Assembly: GCA_002573605.1 (NCBI GenBank)
Contig: PDNA01000028.1
Coordinates: forward strand, 62,001 to 126,000
Source of the DNA: Polytolypa hystricis UAMH7299
Lineage: Eukaryota; Ascomycota; Eurotiomycetes; Onygenales
DNA length: 64,000 nucleotides
Reading direction: 5' to 3'
In this document: positions 24,586 to 36,959 of the stretch, in pieces
Layout: each line of letters starts with the position of its first letter
Numbering within the stretch: the first letter of the stretch is position 1
Made by a program: the position numbers and the translations under genes
Notes under the pieces: generated by a model
Told to the model about the DNA's origin: nothing
The model's database searches: none
What the model saw: only the letters and a program-made list of their open reading frames with translations

Positions 24586-25389
24586 ATGATTCTCTCACCA
24601 TCCCCCTTCCTCCTCACCCTTCTCGCGGGCTTCACTCTCGCAAACGTGGAGAAAACCATCTTCATCGCCCCTCCCGCCAGCGCCGCCATCCCCTCCCCAC
24701 AACTCAACTTCGACGATATACAACTCGAAACGCTCTCACCCGCGGACCCGTCGATGAGGACGCATATCCCCGCTTCATTCGCGAACGAAGGATACCCGCG
24801 CGGTACGGAGTCATGGGTGTATTTGGATGGTTTGAGGCCGGGGCAGAGGTATGAGGTTAGGATATGTTGGCTGGCTACTGTACGTTTTCCCGAACCCCAT
24901 AGAAACGTAACATTTATCTAACACAACAACCCAATCAAGCAACCGACAATCTTCCACCTAACAACGCACACCTTAGCTTCCATCCTCGACTCACCCCACC
25001 TAATCTCCTCTCTAGCCACATCCACCCCTCTCCTCCCCCACCACGACCCCCTCATCTCCCCCGCATCATCATCATCATCCCAAAAAACCCTCCTCGCCGA
25101 AAACCCCAACATCCCTACATCCGCGCTCTTCCTCCAAATTTCCGCTGCAGCAGAATACTTCACGCCTAATGCGACGCTAATGGCCCACGTACCGCCCGTG
25201 CACGCGGATGTTATTCTCGATCCGTTTCTTCTCAACGTGTTTCCGAGGAGTCTTGTGCCGATCGCGGGGTATGTGGCTTGTGTCGCGGTTGTGGGATGGG
25301 TGGTGTCGTGGGCTGTGTGGGAGGTGCTGGCGGGCGTTGTGAGCGGGGAGGAGAAGAGGAAGAGGAGGAAGGAGAAGAAGGATATTTAG
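24586..25389 (+). CDS. Pga1-like ER protein (GPI mannosyltransferase II co-activator)
   Basis: Two exons, 24586-24879 and 24940-25389 (donor GTACGT), give 247 residues. The protein starts with a signal peptide (SPFLLTLLAGFTLAN). A lumenal part contains VEKTIFIAPP, a Tyr/Gly motif LDGLRPGQRYEVRICWLAT spanning the splice site, and the N-glycosylation sequon NAT. There is one C-terminal membrane segment at about residues 202-232 (VPIAGYVACVAVVGWVVSWA) and a short lysine/arginine-rich tail ending KEKKDI. This layout and the VEKTIF...RYEVRICW motifs match my recollection of the fungal Pga1 family, which works with Gpi18 to add the second mannose to GPI anchors in the ER. The assignment rests on motif memory, so an unrelated type-I ER protein remains possible. 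Confidence 0.65.
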
Positions 25390-26596
25390 GAGAAGTATGC
25401 CCTTGAAGGGAGGGGGCAGTGTTGTGAGGGCTTGGGGGGACTCTTGAGTGCAAAACTATCAGATGATTTCTTTTTGGCTCTGTACTCAGCATCAAACGTA
25501 GGATATTGTTGAGCTACACCAAACAACTTGCAGCATTTCAGGGACACAATCCCAAAGGGGTTTCCTTCTCCATCCACAGTGAAACAAAACACTACAAGCC
25601 ACTCTGAGCAGTCAGCCCAAGCAACATATTGTATACTTTTTATACACAAAATACTTTTGAATGTTTATTGTTTATAGCATTCATAACTGTATTATGGAGT
25701 TAGAGTATGGTTTTTTATTGTTTTGTGAAACACATAAATAAACAGTACAATTAAATTTGCTCATAAACTGACAGAACATATAAACTGTAATTCAAATCAT
25801 CTATCTTAGTTATATTAGTTAGGTTTGCTTGATAAGTAACCTGTTACCTAGGTACAGAGTGAGATAGAGAGGTTCTCAAAAGAAAGCTTTTCAGAAAAGA
25901 CTGGAATTCCCATCATGGAAGCAAAGGATCAAACACCAAACAAACCTGAACTGAAGAAGAAGAGCTTGGTGGGAGGATCTCTACCATGCAATATATATAC
26001 TAACTAACCATGTAAAAATTTCCAGCGAACTGCATAGAGCAAATCATGCAATATATAAAATAAAAACTGCCATCCAAAAAAAACTTGATCTTAAATAGCG
26101 TAGAAAAAAAGCTCATCTATATATACAGGGGTATCAAAAGAGATATACAAAACGATCAAGTATATGTAATCCAGCAGGTCACGCATCACTTACAATACCT
26201 CATCAACATATAATAAAAGTGCCACCTCTTTTACGATTCCTCAATTCGATCTGCCCCCCTAACACCCGACATGGACCCTAAATGAGGAGTACATATGTAC
26301 AGAACTCGATAACGCCCTGGTCTTTTCAATAAGCCAACTAGGGCGGGAAAACTATGTATAAATTGACAGTAGCCTAGCTACGAAGGGCATCAAAATTGGC
26401 TTGTGGACAGAGTCAACTCACGCAGATGGTAGTCTCGAGAATCCGCACGCGGAAATCACATCGAACGGTCCGTGTTAGGTGTTGTTAGATTCCGCTTTGA
26501 AGCACCATTTGAAGGCATTCCGGTAAAGCCTGCAAAATAGATATCGTCGGGACTACTTCCACAGGCTAGTCGCCCTAGTACATCACAAGTAGCCTT
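25390..26596. other. Intergenic, AT-rich
   Basis: This region lies between the 3' ends of two converging genes. It is strongly AT-rich between 25640 and 26250. It contains a perfect 10-bp palindrome TACCTAGGTA at 25845-25854. No gene is seen. Confidence 0.6.
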
Positions 26597-27664
26597 TTAC
26601 CCAGCAACCTCAATAGCTCTCACGAAAGTCGGCCTCCTCATCAGGCTTAGAGGATTGTGATGACCATTAACTGGCGCACGACGTGTAGCCGCGCCAGAAT
26701 CATGGAGCTCTTTCTTGCAGTGAGCGCAAAACAACGAAGCGTCCTCGCTGAAGAAGATCCTCGCGACCTCACCAGCTGTGGGGCGCTCGTCAGGGTCACG
26801 GTCAATCATTTTCGCTGCTGTTTCGAGCAGGATCTTTAGACGGCGATGATGGGTGATGTGTTTATTCTTGTCGATTTGTTGCTTGGCCCACCGCTTGAGA
26901 TCATCGATTGCGTCACAGAATCGCATGGGTTCTAGGGCGCACTGGTGAAATGCTCCCGGGGTATCGGCGGTTGAGGGATGCTCGCCAATCAGCAGACTTA
27001 GAATTTCCAAGACGACTACGCCGAATGAGAAAATGTCCGCAGGGAAATGATGTTCCATCTGTGAAGCGCTCGATGAGGGCGAAGTAGTAGTTATTTCCGG
27101 CGGTATGTATTCAGGGGCCGAATATCTAGGTGTCAGATTCTGAAAGTCGGTTGTAGCGGAGCCTGTGTCATTTGAGACGCCAAAGTCGATCCAGATGAAG
27201 TGGTATGACCCGTCCTCTTCGAGGTACAGAATATTGTCAGGCTTTATATCGCGGTGTCGAATTTGATTGCTATGGATATGTTCAAGGCTCCGTGCGAGAC
27301 AACCGAAGCTTTTCATTAAATTGCGATATCGAAACGCCTTTTCTTCCCCACAAGTGCCGTGTGTATCACTGAGCAAACTAGAAAGATATCCATCGGCAAC
27401 GGGTTCTAAAACAAGCCCCCAAAGGTCGCCACGTTGATATGATTTAACACAGCGAATAATGTGACGACGGTCGTCAAGTTTCTGAAGTATCCGCCGCTCT
27501 ACGACAAGAAGATTTGTGTTGTGAGGCATGTTAGCAAATTTTATGACGTATCTGGAATCCCCGTTGGACGAATTCTGTGCCTCGTAGACCCGGATATAAC
27601 AACTTTTGTGCTCGAGATGCCCAACCCGCTTGAAAGGCAGGGGCTCTAAGGGTTCGAATTCCAT
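26597..27664 (-). CDS. Serine/threonine protein kinase-like protein
   Basis: A single frame of 355 residues from the ATG at 27664 (MEFEPLEPLPFKRVGHL). The frame stays open about 35 codons further upstream (GLFPRRWPPFEKNLP), with a TAG just before it, so a short upstream exon is likely; ATG CAC followed by GTATGG near 27851 could supply it. Kinase motifs: a weak glycine loop, the VAIK-like RYVIKFANMP, the catalytic loop RHRDIKPDNIL, the metal-binding IDFGVSND, APE as YSAPEYIPP, and DIFSFGVVVLEIL. All catalytic residues are present, so it is probably active. A cysteine pair (FCAHCKKEL) lies near the C terminus. It belongs to the lineage-expanded kinases seen in filamentous ascomycetes; its target is unknown. 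It is head-to-head with the CorA-like gene. Confidence 0.82.
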   Translation of the reverse strand: MEFEPLEPLPFKRVGHLEHKSCYIRVYEAQNSSNGDSRYVIKFANMPHNTNLLVVERRILQKLDDRRHIIRCVKSYQRGDLWGLVLEPVADGYLSSLLSDTHGTCGEEKAFRYRNLMKSFGCLARSLEHIHSNQIRHRDIKPDNILYLEEDGSYHFIWIDFGVSNDTGSATTDFQNLTPRYSAPEYIPPEITTTSPSSSASQMEHHFPADIFSFGVVVLEILSLLIGEHPSTADTPGAFHQCALEPMRFCDAIDDLKRWAKQQIDKNKHITHHRRLKILLETAAKMIDRDPDERPTAGEVARIFFSEDASLFCAHCKKELHDSGAATRRAPVNGHHNPLSLMRRPTFVRAIEVAG

Positions 27665-27779
27665 ATGCCCCGAGTTAGGGAGATTTTTTTCAAACGGGGG
27701 CCAACGGCGCGGGAACAGGCCATCGTAAGCAGGTCCAAAATGTATGGTCTCGAGGATGCAGAACACACTCTAGCTACGA

Positions 27780-30387
27780 GGCTGCTGAGCAGAGTGGTAG
27801 TGGATGCAGAGCGCGAGTTCGTCAACGGGAGCTTTCTTTTACCATACGTGCATCGTTACGATGGGCAGTATATCTCCAATGAGGCGCCGGAAACGTCTTG
27901 CTTATTCTTTAATTATCCTTACGTTTGTCTTGAAGATAAATCCTACGACAAATCGTTTCAAAAGGGCGATCATCCTATGCGATCGCTTCTGCAATCCAGG
28001 TATCGGGCTGTGCACCACGGCTGATCGAGACAGGAAACAGTCCCTAACTCTTCTCGAGAAGGGCTCGTTGCTTCAGTATGGCGAATTTGACGGTCAGTTT
28101 GAAAGGGAAAAGATTGTGGAGAGGCTTTTTGTTCCTCAGTTGTGGGGTATGATTCTAGGGGAAGGTGATAACAACCGTATCTTCTTTTAGTATTTCATTT
28201 TCCCTGTATCGAACTGACATAAGAAAGGAAAATATCCCGGACGTACTGTGATAACTACTGGCTCCATTGCTCGGAAAGCCTTGATGGGGCCATCGCTGCG
28301 CGAGATAGATAAGCTAGTCTCATCTATCATTCAAATAAATTGGGAGAATGAGGTCTACGAGTTTCCCTTCCACCAGTGCAACTCTTGGTTTGTATGCAAT
28401 GCTTATTATTTCACACAATCCTGCGCTTCAGAATACCCATTGACATTGTTCATCCTTTCAGGGCTTGATGAAGAGGTACCACTTGATTTGCCGGAAACTA
28501 GCCAATGTCGAGGAGCGACTGCGGTTGCAATACCCACGAGCAGGGAACTATCTTCTCCTTACCGAGAACGGAGTCCTGGTTCAAAGTTGTAACTGGGGGA
28601 TGATTCTTCAGAGTGTGAGAAATAAGAGCAGCCTGGTGCTGAAAATGGAGCGCTTCACGAATACGTCGTATAAGAACCGGCTCCAAGGCGCAAATAAAAA
28701 TCGCGCCTCGGCCGTAGCTCAAGTGTCTGTTCCTGATGCCGTAAACGAAGAGTCCCGAAACGGACTAGGAGCCAGTGGCAGTTCCTCAGACACACACGTT
28801 GTGCAGCAGGCGAATGAAACGGGGGGTGCTACGATAGGTAGAAATGCATTGTCAAGGTACACCTTTACTCGAGTGGCCAGTATCGGATTCGGTCAACCCT
28901 GAAAACAATATTGATCCTGAAAGGGTAGTTGGCATATTTCTAAAGGAGATACGGGCCTCTTTTGATGGGTCCTTATCGTTCACTCTTCTCAGATTTGATG
29001 CACTTCGGAACATGCTCAACACCCGAAATGACGAACTGAGCCAACAAATAACACCCGAGAACAACAACCCCGTTGCAGCAGCACAAAGGAGTTTATCGAA
29101 AGATAATTTAATCGCTGCAGAAGCTTTCGTCAAGTCGAGCCATTCCCCTCTTAAACTGTTTGTATCGGATGAAACTTGCTTGTCTGACTCGCCTGCTATA
29201 TACAACTGTACTGGGGAGCGGTCAACTTTTTGCTTGAGGTATGATTATTTGGACAGCTTTCAAAATTACCAACTAACGGAGCTCCTCGTTTAACAGGCCC
29301 ATTCAGCTACTAGTCTAGATATACTTGTGAATAGGATCTCTCAGATACACCTTCGTGCTACCAGACTCAAAGTTGGTGTCGATGGAACATTCTTGACAAA
29401 CAACAGCGGTACGGAGGATCCAAGTACGAAACATGGCATGGTTCTTCTTGAGGAGACAGTAAACGCGCTGAGAGAGATTTTCAAAATGTTTGTTGCGGGG
29501 GCCACCAGTGCAGCAATGTGTACTAATGCTAGTTTCGCTATTATGAGTTTCGTAACACGCCATAAATTGGTGATTGAACATCTTGAGACTGCGCGGGACC
29601 AACTCATTACTGAAGCGGATGGCGATGCGAAACTGCAAGATGACATCCTTGGCCCTCTGGTAACCCCTGAAACAATGATGATTCTGCTAATGGAGAGATT
29701 GAGCCAGGGAGTCTTCCGCGAGTCTAACGTGAATTTCATCGGTATATATGAAGGATGTCTGCAAAACCTGGTATGTAGACCCTTTCTCAAAGGCTACTAA
29801 ATTTCCCTCCTCGCTAACGTCATTGTCATTATTCAGATCCAGCAAGTCGAAGACGCTGCTAGCCGGCCTCTCCTAAACCAAATCCACTACTTTCAGGAGA
29901 AAGTAGACATCATCATGGACGTGCTGCGGCAGCAAGACCAAGTCCTGCGCGGATTCGGCCAAATCCTCTCTCCGCACTCATACAGCAAGCCCGGGAAAAT
30001 CCGCAGCGAGCGCTACCAATACGAGGCTAACACATATCAAACGCATCCGCGCCTCCATCAACGAGCGCCCTCACCTCCTGCCGCGAACTCCAAGGCCGCG
30101 CGCAATCCCTCACCACACGAAATACATGGCTGGTCGAAACCGCCGCCGATAATTCTTCGCGCGCGATTTTCCTGTTCACATTTGTCACGGTCATTTTCCT
30201 GCCGTTGACATTTGTGGTCGGGAATTTCAGCATGGAAATCGATGATTTGCATCCGACGCAGAGGAAATATTGGATGATTGCGGGACCGACGACGGCGGGC
30301 GTGGTGTTGCTTTGCTTTGTGGTTATTGTGTGGGGGGAGAAGATTTTTGGGGTCTTGCAGCCGATTCAGAGGAGGCTTAATCAGTGA
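27780..30387 (+). pseudogene. CorA-like two-helix membrane protein, reading frame broken three times
   Basis: Coding pieces on the plus strand line up as one protein of the fungal CorA-like (Mg2+ transporter-like) group. They are: ETSCLFFNYPYVCLED and HPMRSLLQSRYR; RLFVPQLWGMILGEG; GLMKRYHLICRKLANVEERL; EIRASFDGSLSF; NRISQIHLRATRLKVGVDG; HYFQEKVDIIMDVLRQQDQV; then FLFTFVTVIFLPLTFVVGNF and a second helix near PTTAGVVLLCFVVIVWG. Four introns splice cleanly: 28165-28227, 28392-28461, 29239-29313 and 29771-29836. Three further frame changes have no usable GT-AG intron, near 28005-28045, 28837-28857 and 30031-30060. The usual GMN after helix 1 reads GNFSM. The piece upstream of about 27780 overlaps the kinase gene antisense. 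This is probably a recently decayed gene; base-calling errors would look the same. Confidence 0.6.
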
Positions 30388-30871
30388 AGTAAACCAGTCA
30401 GGGGGTATATATAGCCACCACCACGGGGGCATTGTTTCGGTTCATGTTTTTAGGATGATAGGAGGGAGTACCGCTTTGCGGAACGGATTATTGGATGCAG
30501 ATGGTTTGGTTTCGGTGACCAAGCATATATACAGTTATCTATGATGCAGCTATTATACAGTAGTCTTGGTCTTTTTGGATATTTCAATTCCTTCCGTTCA
30601 TTAATCATAATCCGTCCTACATGTTTGCAAGAAGGTGAGAGATGTTATGACATATGCTTTTAGTTATAATTGTGTATATCAATTCAAAGAAAAACCGCTA
30701 TGCTGAAATTTGTAAATCTCCTTTCCTAGAACTAGTTTACTCCATAATCTAGCACACACACGCAGAGATGACTTTTTAATCAAGAAAAAGAATCAAGGCA
30801 AAAAGTCCTTATGCCTCCAAACCAATCCAACAAATACACACACGAACACAAAATAAAATAAAATGAAGGGA
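30388..30871. other. Intergenic between converging genes
   Basis: This holds the 3' flanks of the CorA-like gene and RPC82. It is AT-rich in its middle part (30580-30850) with no coding signal. Confidence 0.6.
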
Positions 30872-33086
30872 TCAATAATCCCTCAACACAGCAACAACCT
30901 CATCCAACCTCCCCACCTCGCCCAACAACACAGCCTCCTTCTCCCTCCACTCCCTCAACATCTCCAACTCCGCCGTACTCAAATACCTCTCCTCATTCCC
31001 CCTCACATCCGTCCTCTCCGTCTTCTCCAAAAACCACCTAATCTTCCCCCTCTCCACCTTCACCCTCTGCAAACACCTCGCCATACACTTATACGCATCT
31101 TCCAACACCATACTCGTGACACGATCCGCATCAAAGAACCAAAGATAAATAGTCCGACTCGGCTGATGCTGCGCATCACGCGGTACCTCTTGCAACTCGA
31201 CAAACCCCGCCGATTCCATGCGCGCGAGGATCTGACGGAGTTCCTTGATAGCCATCAGGCTTATTTCCTGCAGGCGTTTTTCGTCGAGTTTCCCCCGTGA
31301 GGAGAGGACGCGGATCACGCGCACGGCGACGCTGCCGAAGCGAGATTCTATGATTCGTTCGAGCTCGAGATGGCGGAGGCGGCGGCAGAGGCGTCGCCAT
31401 TCGACCACCCAGGTTATGAGGCCGGAGTGCATGTGGCGCGTTGTGAAGTGGTAGGGTTCTTGCGCGAGGAGGGTGAGGTGTTGTTCGGTTTCGTAGATGC
31501 GGTTGGGTGGGGTGTCGGTTTCGTCGTCGGGGTTGTCGTCGTTGTTATCTTCTTCGTTGTCGCCGTTTAGGAAGTCATCGGTGTTATTGGTGGGTTTTGT
31601 GGAGGGGTCGATGCCGGCGATGGAGCCGGAGAAGTCGAGACGTGGGTCGAGGTCGTCGACGATGACGCCCAGCGGAATCGCCTTGGAGTAGTGTTCACCC
31701 TCTTCGCCTTCGGGGATGGGTTCTGGTTTCTGTCGACAGGTGGGGGTTTTGGCTTCGAGACGGTTCAGCAGGGCCTCGTAGACGTAGGAGGATACGGTGG
31801 TGGTGGCTTGCGCGGCGAGATCGATGAGGCGCCGGTTACGGAGGGCGACTTCGAACTTTTGGTAGTTGACGCGGACGATTAGGTTGGACTGGTGATGTTA
31901 GTTGAGTTATTATATGAGAAATAGCTGAGGGCGAATGAGGAGCTTACATCCACGGGAGCGACATCATCCATGCAGTCGTCGTTGTTGTCGTCGTCGTCGT
32001 CCAAGTAGCCATCTTCATCTCCGTCATCCTCTTCCTTTGCAAAGTCTAGTTTCCGTCTCTTGCGCGGCCCATCCGCATCTAAATTGCCCGCACGTCGCTT
32101 GATACCCCTTGACACTCCAGTCACGGGTATGCCCCGTACCGTTGCGTCTGTCCGCTCCTTGATTAGAGTTTCGATGCCTGCTTCCAGTGCTTCCTGGAAC
32201 TTCTTCCCTTTCTGACTCCGCACGTCGGGTCTCACACTCACGGCCCGCTCCGCGTCTTCGTAGAGGTCGGTGGGACTCTGAAATTGCGCGTCTCGCACAC
32301 GGCTGATAAACCCATAAGTCGCGAGAGCACGTAAAGTAGGGTGCAGTTTCGAGGGGCCAGGATCATCGAAGTCGCCATTGGGTTGGTCCACGTCGCCATC
32401 TACCTCCTCCTGTTCTTCCTCTTCTTGTTGTTCGTTAAACTCTTCCACTTCCCCGTCGACTTCCCCCTCATGGCCGACCCCATTCACCCCATTCGATCTG
32501 GCAAGCTTTCTCCTCTTCCTCTGCGCAGAAGGCTGAAGTTCTGGTAATGTTTCGAGATAGCTGACTTTTGCATGGCCTAGATATAGGATAGCGGAGATAA
32601 CCTGTGCCGCATAATCGCCCAATCGTTCTTCCACGAGTTGTATGATCTTCCCGGGCCTGACGAGATCGTATGCGCCCCTCCAGTTGGCTTCGTAGTATGT
32701 GACGCCCTCATCGAGGGAAGTGTAGTGGTAGACCAGATGTTGCTGGATGAGGACGGCAAGACCGTGTCTCACCTGGCGCGGGGAAAGGTGAGTGTTCTGA
32801 ACGATTCGGGGGAGGGGTTGGCGGCCGCAGCGGAGAAGGTAGGAGAATATCAGCTTGTGCGGAGAGTCAGTATCTGCCCCACCACCACACCATAGATTCC
32901 TCAATTGGGGAAAAATTAGGCTGCAGTAACAAATTAAATAAAAAATAGCGCAAACTCACAGCATATAGCTCTCCAAAGGTATCGGTAACCAAGAGATTAC
33001 ATAGCTCTGCGGCAAACTGGGGGAGAGGCAGTCAGCTCTGCTCGACATGCGACCAGGGCGGGCGGGACAGAGCTCACCTGAGACAT
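30872..33086 (-). CDS. RPC82: RNA polymerase III subunit RPC3/RPC82
   Basis: Four exons in transcription order: 33086-33078 (only ATG TCT CAG), 33016-32960, 32853-31948 and 31888-30872, give 662 residues. The N-terminal exons read MSQFAAELCNLLVTDTFGEL. The third exon, with an AAG acceptor, continues LIFSYLLRCGRQPLPRIVQ and then LSPRQVRHGLAVLIQQHLVY, the first winged helix of RPC82. Later parts include DLVRPGKIIQLVEERLG, a glutamate-rich insert (EEEEQEEVDGDVD), a basic patch GPRKRRKLDF and an acidic run before the third intron. The C-terminal half has LSSRGKLDEKRLQEISLMA and a long helix. RPC82 with RPC34 and RPC31 forms the Pol III initiation subcomplex in the nucleus. The acidic and low-complexity inserts lengthen this copy slightly. 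The exact start of exon 3 is inferred from frame and family pattern. Confidence 0.92.
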
Positions 33087-33631
33087 GGTGTCCGAGCTTC
33101 TAGAGAATTGCCAGCTCCTCTAGAAGGATCATAGATGTCACCGCTGGGTGTGCATGGGGGGAGTGTGCTATGAGGGGTGGTGGAAGGCAGAAATCATGAT
33201 ATGCATTGGTGGAGAGAGCGCGAAAAAAAGTGCATTGAAGAGTGTCTCAGCCAGACTCATCATATTATTCACTTCCGCAGAGAGAGTGAAAGAGTCCCCT
33301 CATGGACTGCCAAGCCACACTAGGCTCTTCTAGGTTAGCCGCTAAAAGTCACGTGCTTCGGAACAACCAGGAACCCGATGCCGAGCATTCGTCAACCCAG
33401 CCAATCACCGCCGGTTGAATCTGCTGAATCAGCGGCCAGGCCATGCCGGATCGGGAAGGCAGTCTAGTACATTTTGAACTCATCGGAGCATCGACAACAT
33501 CGACATCGACGCTTGAAAGTTGAACGACGACGACCTTCTCTCGCATCCTGCTCTCTCCACCCCCACCCATTGGCCCTCCCTGCCCTTCTCCCCCGTAACT
33601 CCACCCTCCCTTCCGTGTCCCAGTGCATGCT
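33087..33631. promoter_or_regulatory. Divergent RPC82/QCR2 promoter with CCAAT box
   Basis: The 545-bp spacer separates the two start codons. CCAAT at 33401-33405 lies about 230 bp upstream of the QCR2 ATG, a position where the Hap/AnCF complex commonly acts on respiratory genes; this use is inference. A pyrimidine-rich tract (33540-33620) immediately precedes the QCR2 start. Confidence 0.55.
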
Positions 33632-35274
33632 ATGATGCTGTCACGGTCGTGCCTTGGCCGCAATGCCCCGCGGCTTCTCCGAAAACAATGCATTGCCAGC
33701 AACAGCCGACGGGGCATGGCTGCTGCCGCCTCTGCCCCCCGCGGCTTTGAGTACGAGACTGGCGACGCTGCCGGTGTGAAGTTTGCCAATAGGGACGTCG
33801 CTGGCCCAACCTCGACCTTGTCAGTCGTTGCAAAGGCCGGTTCGCGATATGAGCCGTTCCCTGGCTACGCCGATGTGCTGAAGAAGTTTGCCTTTAAGGT
33901 ATGATATAATTGGTTTTATATCCTGCAATACACAACGCAGGATGAATACAAATGGGCCAATGACTAACACACACATCTTCCACTGCCAGTCTACCGCCAA
34001 GCGATCGGCTCTGCGGATCACCCGAGAGGTTGAGCTGCTCGGTGGAGAGCTCTCCTCGTACCACACCCGAGAAAACATCGTCTTGACGGCCAAGTTCCTC
34101 CAGCGCGATCTCCCCTACTTTGCGGAGCTGCTAGCCGAGGTGATATCCAAGGCCAAATACTCTCGTAAGCCATGTTTCTTCCTCGCTCGCCGATATGCGA
34201 CTTTATTCAACTCTAATGTCAATATCAACCACAGGCTACGAGCTTGATGAACACATCTCCAACCTCATCAAGTATACGCAAAACGACATCCTCGCCAGCC
34301 CAGCCACCCAGGCCGTCGAGTCCGCCCACAAGGTCGCCTTCCACCGCGGCCTCGGCAACCCGCTTGTCCCATCCCCATCCGCTCCAGTGAACCAATACCT
34401 CGTTGCTGAGGGCATCGCGGGCTATGCTGAGGGTGCCTATGCCAAGCCGTCCATTGCCATTGTATCCAACGGCTCCAACACCACCGATGTCGCGAAGTGG
34501 GTTGGCGAGTTCTTCGCCGAGGTCCCTACCGCCGCCACTTCTTCACCCTTCGCTCCCAAGGCTGCTCAGCCCGCGCAGTACTACGGCGGTGAGGAGCGTA
34601 TCCCCAGCCAGGCCGGCAACGCCATTGTGATTGCTTTCCCCGGCTCCAACGCCTTCACCACTACCGGTTACAAAGCCGAGGTCGCTGTTCTCTCTGCCCT
34701 ACTCGGCGGCCAGTCCACCATCAAATGGTCCGCTGGCTCGTCTCTGCTCGCCAAGGCCGCCTCTGCGTTCCCGAACATCTCTGTCTCGACCCAGAACGCC
34801 GCCTACGCTGATGCTGGTCTTCTGTATGTGACTATCTCCGGCGCTCACGCCGCGACCGTCAGCTCCGCTGCGGGAGCCGTCGTCGAGACCCTCAAGAAAG
34901 TCGCTGCTGGTGAAGTTGCGGCCGAGGATGTCAAGCGCGCCACTGCGCTCGCCAAGTTCCGCGCTCTCGAGTCTGCGCAGAGCCTATACACCGGCATCGA
35001 ACTTACCGGTGAGGGATTGATTCACGGTGGTAAGGCGTTCCAGATCGCGCAGGTCGGACAGGCGATTGAGAAGGTCAGCGATGCGCAGGTTAAGGCTGTA
35101 CGTATTCATTTTTTTTCCCCACACTATTCACAGCGTTTATTCGTTTGGAAGAGTGTGCTAACAAGAGATATCCCACAGGCCGCCAAGTCCCTCCTATCAA
35201 ACAAGGCCTCCTTCTCCGCCGTCGGAGATCTGCATGTCCTCCCTTACGCCACCGAACTCGGTCTAACTGTATAA
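33632..35274 (+). CDS. QCR2: Cytochrome bc1 complex subunit 2 (core protein 2)
   Basis: Four exons, 33632-33898, 33990-34164, 34235-35097 and 35179-35274, give 466 residues with junctions in phase. The N terminus is basic and serine-rich (MLSRSCLGRNAPRLLRK), a mitochondrial presequence. Two ATGs lie in tandem at 33632 and 33635, and either could start. The M16 peptidase-like fold shows in STLSVVAKAGSRYEPF, the region after exon 1 with LRITREVELLGGELSSYHTREN, and the second half GLLYVTISGAHA and VAAEDVKRATALAKFRALES. The zinc-binding HxxEH is absent, as expected for a core subunit that is not a protease. The protein sits on the matrix side of complex III. It is transcribed away from RPC82 through a CCAAT-bearing spacer. 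Confidence 0.93.
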
Positions 35275-36959
35275 AAAAAATGCCACATAAAACTTTTAAA
35301 CTTTACCTCTCTCTTTAGTTCCTTTGTGAAATAGAAGCCATTTTTCTCCTTTTTTTCCTTTTTTTTCTCTCCATGCTTGGTTTTTTTTCTTTTGGTTTTT
35401 CTTTGCATTTTTTGGAATATATATATATATCACTATGTAAAATCAGGAACATTTTTTGAATGATAGGAAGAGAAAAGAAGAATCAAACTCTGCTCAAGAA
35501 AAATGATACAAAATTCCCAATACATCCCACCTTTTTTTCCCCCTTTATTTGTTAAGCTGTGTTTAGTAGATAGAACTAACATTGTCTCATCTTTCTTTTT
35601 CCTTGTTGTCTTTAATCCCCTTGTATGTATAGTTTAAGTGATGTATATATATATATTTCTCTTGAGATCTTTTCTCTCCTGTTAGATAATGTGTAAATGA
35701 AAAAAAAATATCTTCTACACAATCTATTTTAAATCTATTTCCTCCTAGTTGAACTTTTACTAGAGAGCTGGTATTTTATTTGTCCTTCTTCCTTTTTTTT
35801 CTTGTTTTCTTTTGCATTTGGCCTGGCTCAGCTTAGATCTCTGTTCTAGATAGACTGATACAGAATAATATTTCTTTTTTCTGCAGCTCTCTTACTATTT
35901 TTAATTGTGTGTACAGAGTATGTGTGTGTATGTGTCTCTCTCTCTCTCTTTATTTATTTATCTTTATTCTTTGTTAGTTTATACTTCTTCCTATATCTTT
36001 CTACTCCACTTCACTTACCTACACACCTGCTTATTTATCTGAGTACATATCACTTCCTGCAGAGCTCTTACCTACCTACTTCTTTACTTTTTGTCTTAGG
36101 AAAAAAAAAAAACTATTATCATGTATGTATGTTGGTACTAACTAGGTAGAGGAAATAAATAGAAAAATTCGAGAGAAACAGAAAAAAAAAAAACTGGGGA
36201 AGAAGACAAAAAAGGTGTTAGAAAAGAAAAGAAAACAGTGCTACAGAGTTAGGGAAGAAGAAAAAAAAAAAGTAGAAGATAATAAATAATAATAGAAATA
36301 TTAAATAAAAAATTGAAATTGAATGTAGATTTCCTTTTCTTGCATTTCCTCTATTTACTGTAGAGAGAGAGAGAGGAGGGAGGAGAGAGATAGAAAGAAA
36401 TAAGAGTAACAGAAGAAGGTAAAAGTAAAATTTAAATATACTTATTTTATATACTCTGTACTTTTCTATTAAATATGTAGAAATAATATAGAAAAAGAAG
36501 AAGTGTCTTAAGAGAAAGTTGTTGAAAATTAAGATATTGATCATGTATATAGTTCTATAAGATAGAGTTAAAGTTCTAAAAAAAAAAAGGCAGAGAGAAT
36601 TTCTCTAATATCAAGGACACACATGCACACACAAAACAGGAGTTAGGTAGAAGCAGACACAGAGCTCTCTGTAGTATAGCAGTGTATAGCTCGAGACAGA
36701 GACAAGATAAGCAAAACATCAGGTATACAGCCATCTGGGTATACAAGTAAAAAAAAAAAAAAACAGAAAAAACCTAGAACAGGCACAGAGAGCAGAAACA
36801 GAGGTTAAAGAAGAAAAAGCTGAACTCTGGGTACAAGCATGTGTTGCTGCCAGGAGTAGGGGGGGCGGCGCGCATTTCAGCGCCCTCTCTCTCTCTTTCT
36901 CCATTGCATATAAACACACGTCTCTATCTGCGCCAATGGGCAGGTATATAGTTGCCAAT
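35275..36959. other. Low-complexity spacer between converging QCR2 and YHM2
   Basis: About 1.7 kb, very rich in T-runs on the first half and A/GA-runs on the second. It includes (TA)n at 35418-35430 and 35644-35655, (CT)n at 35936-35949, poly-A at 36100, 36182 and 36750, and AGAGAGAGAGAG near 36363. TACAGAGTA (35912) and TACTCTGTA (36452) motifs occur. No gene is seen. Confidence 0.65.

Noticed and set aside
35275..36959. Possible retrotransposon tail or centromere-like AT block
   Set aside because: It is made of simple runs only, with no reverse transcriptase, LTR or long repeat; it is better explained as the 3' flanks of two converging genes.
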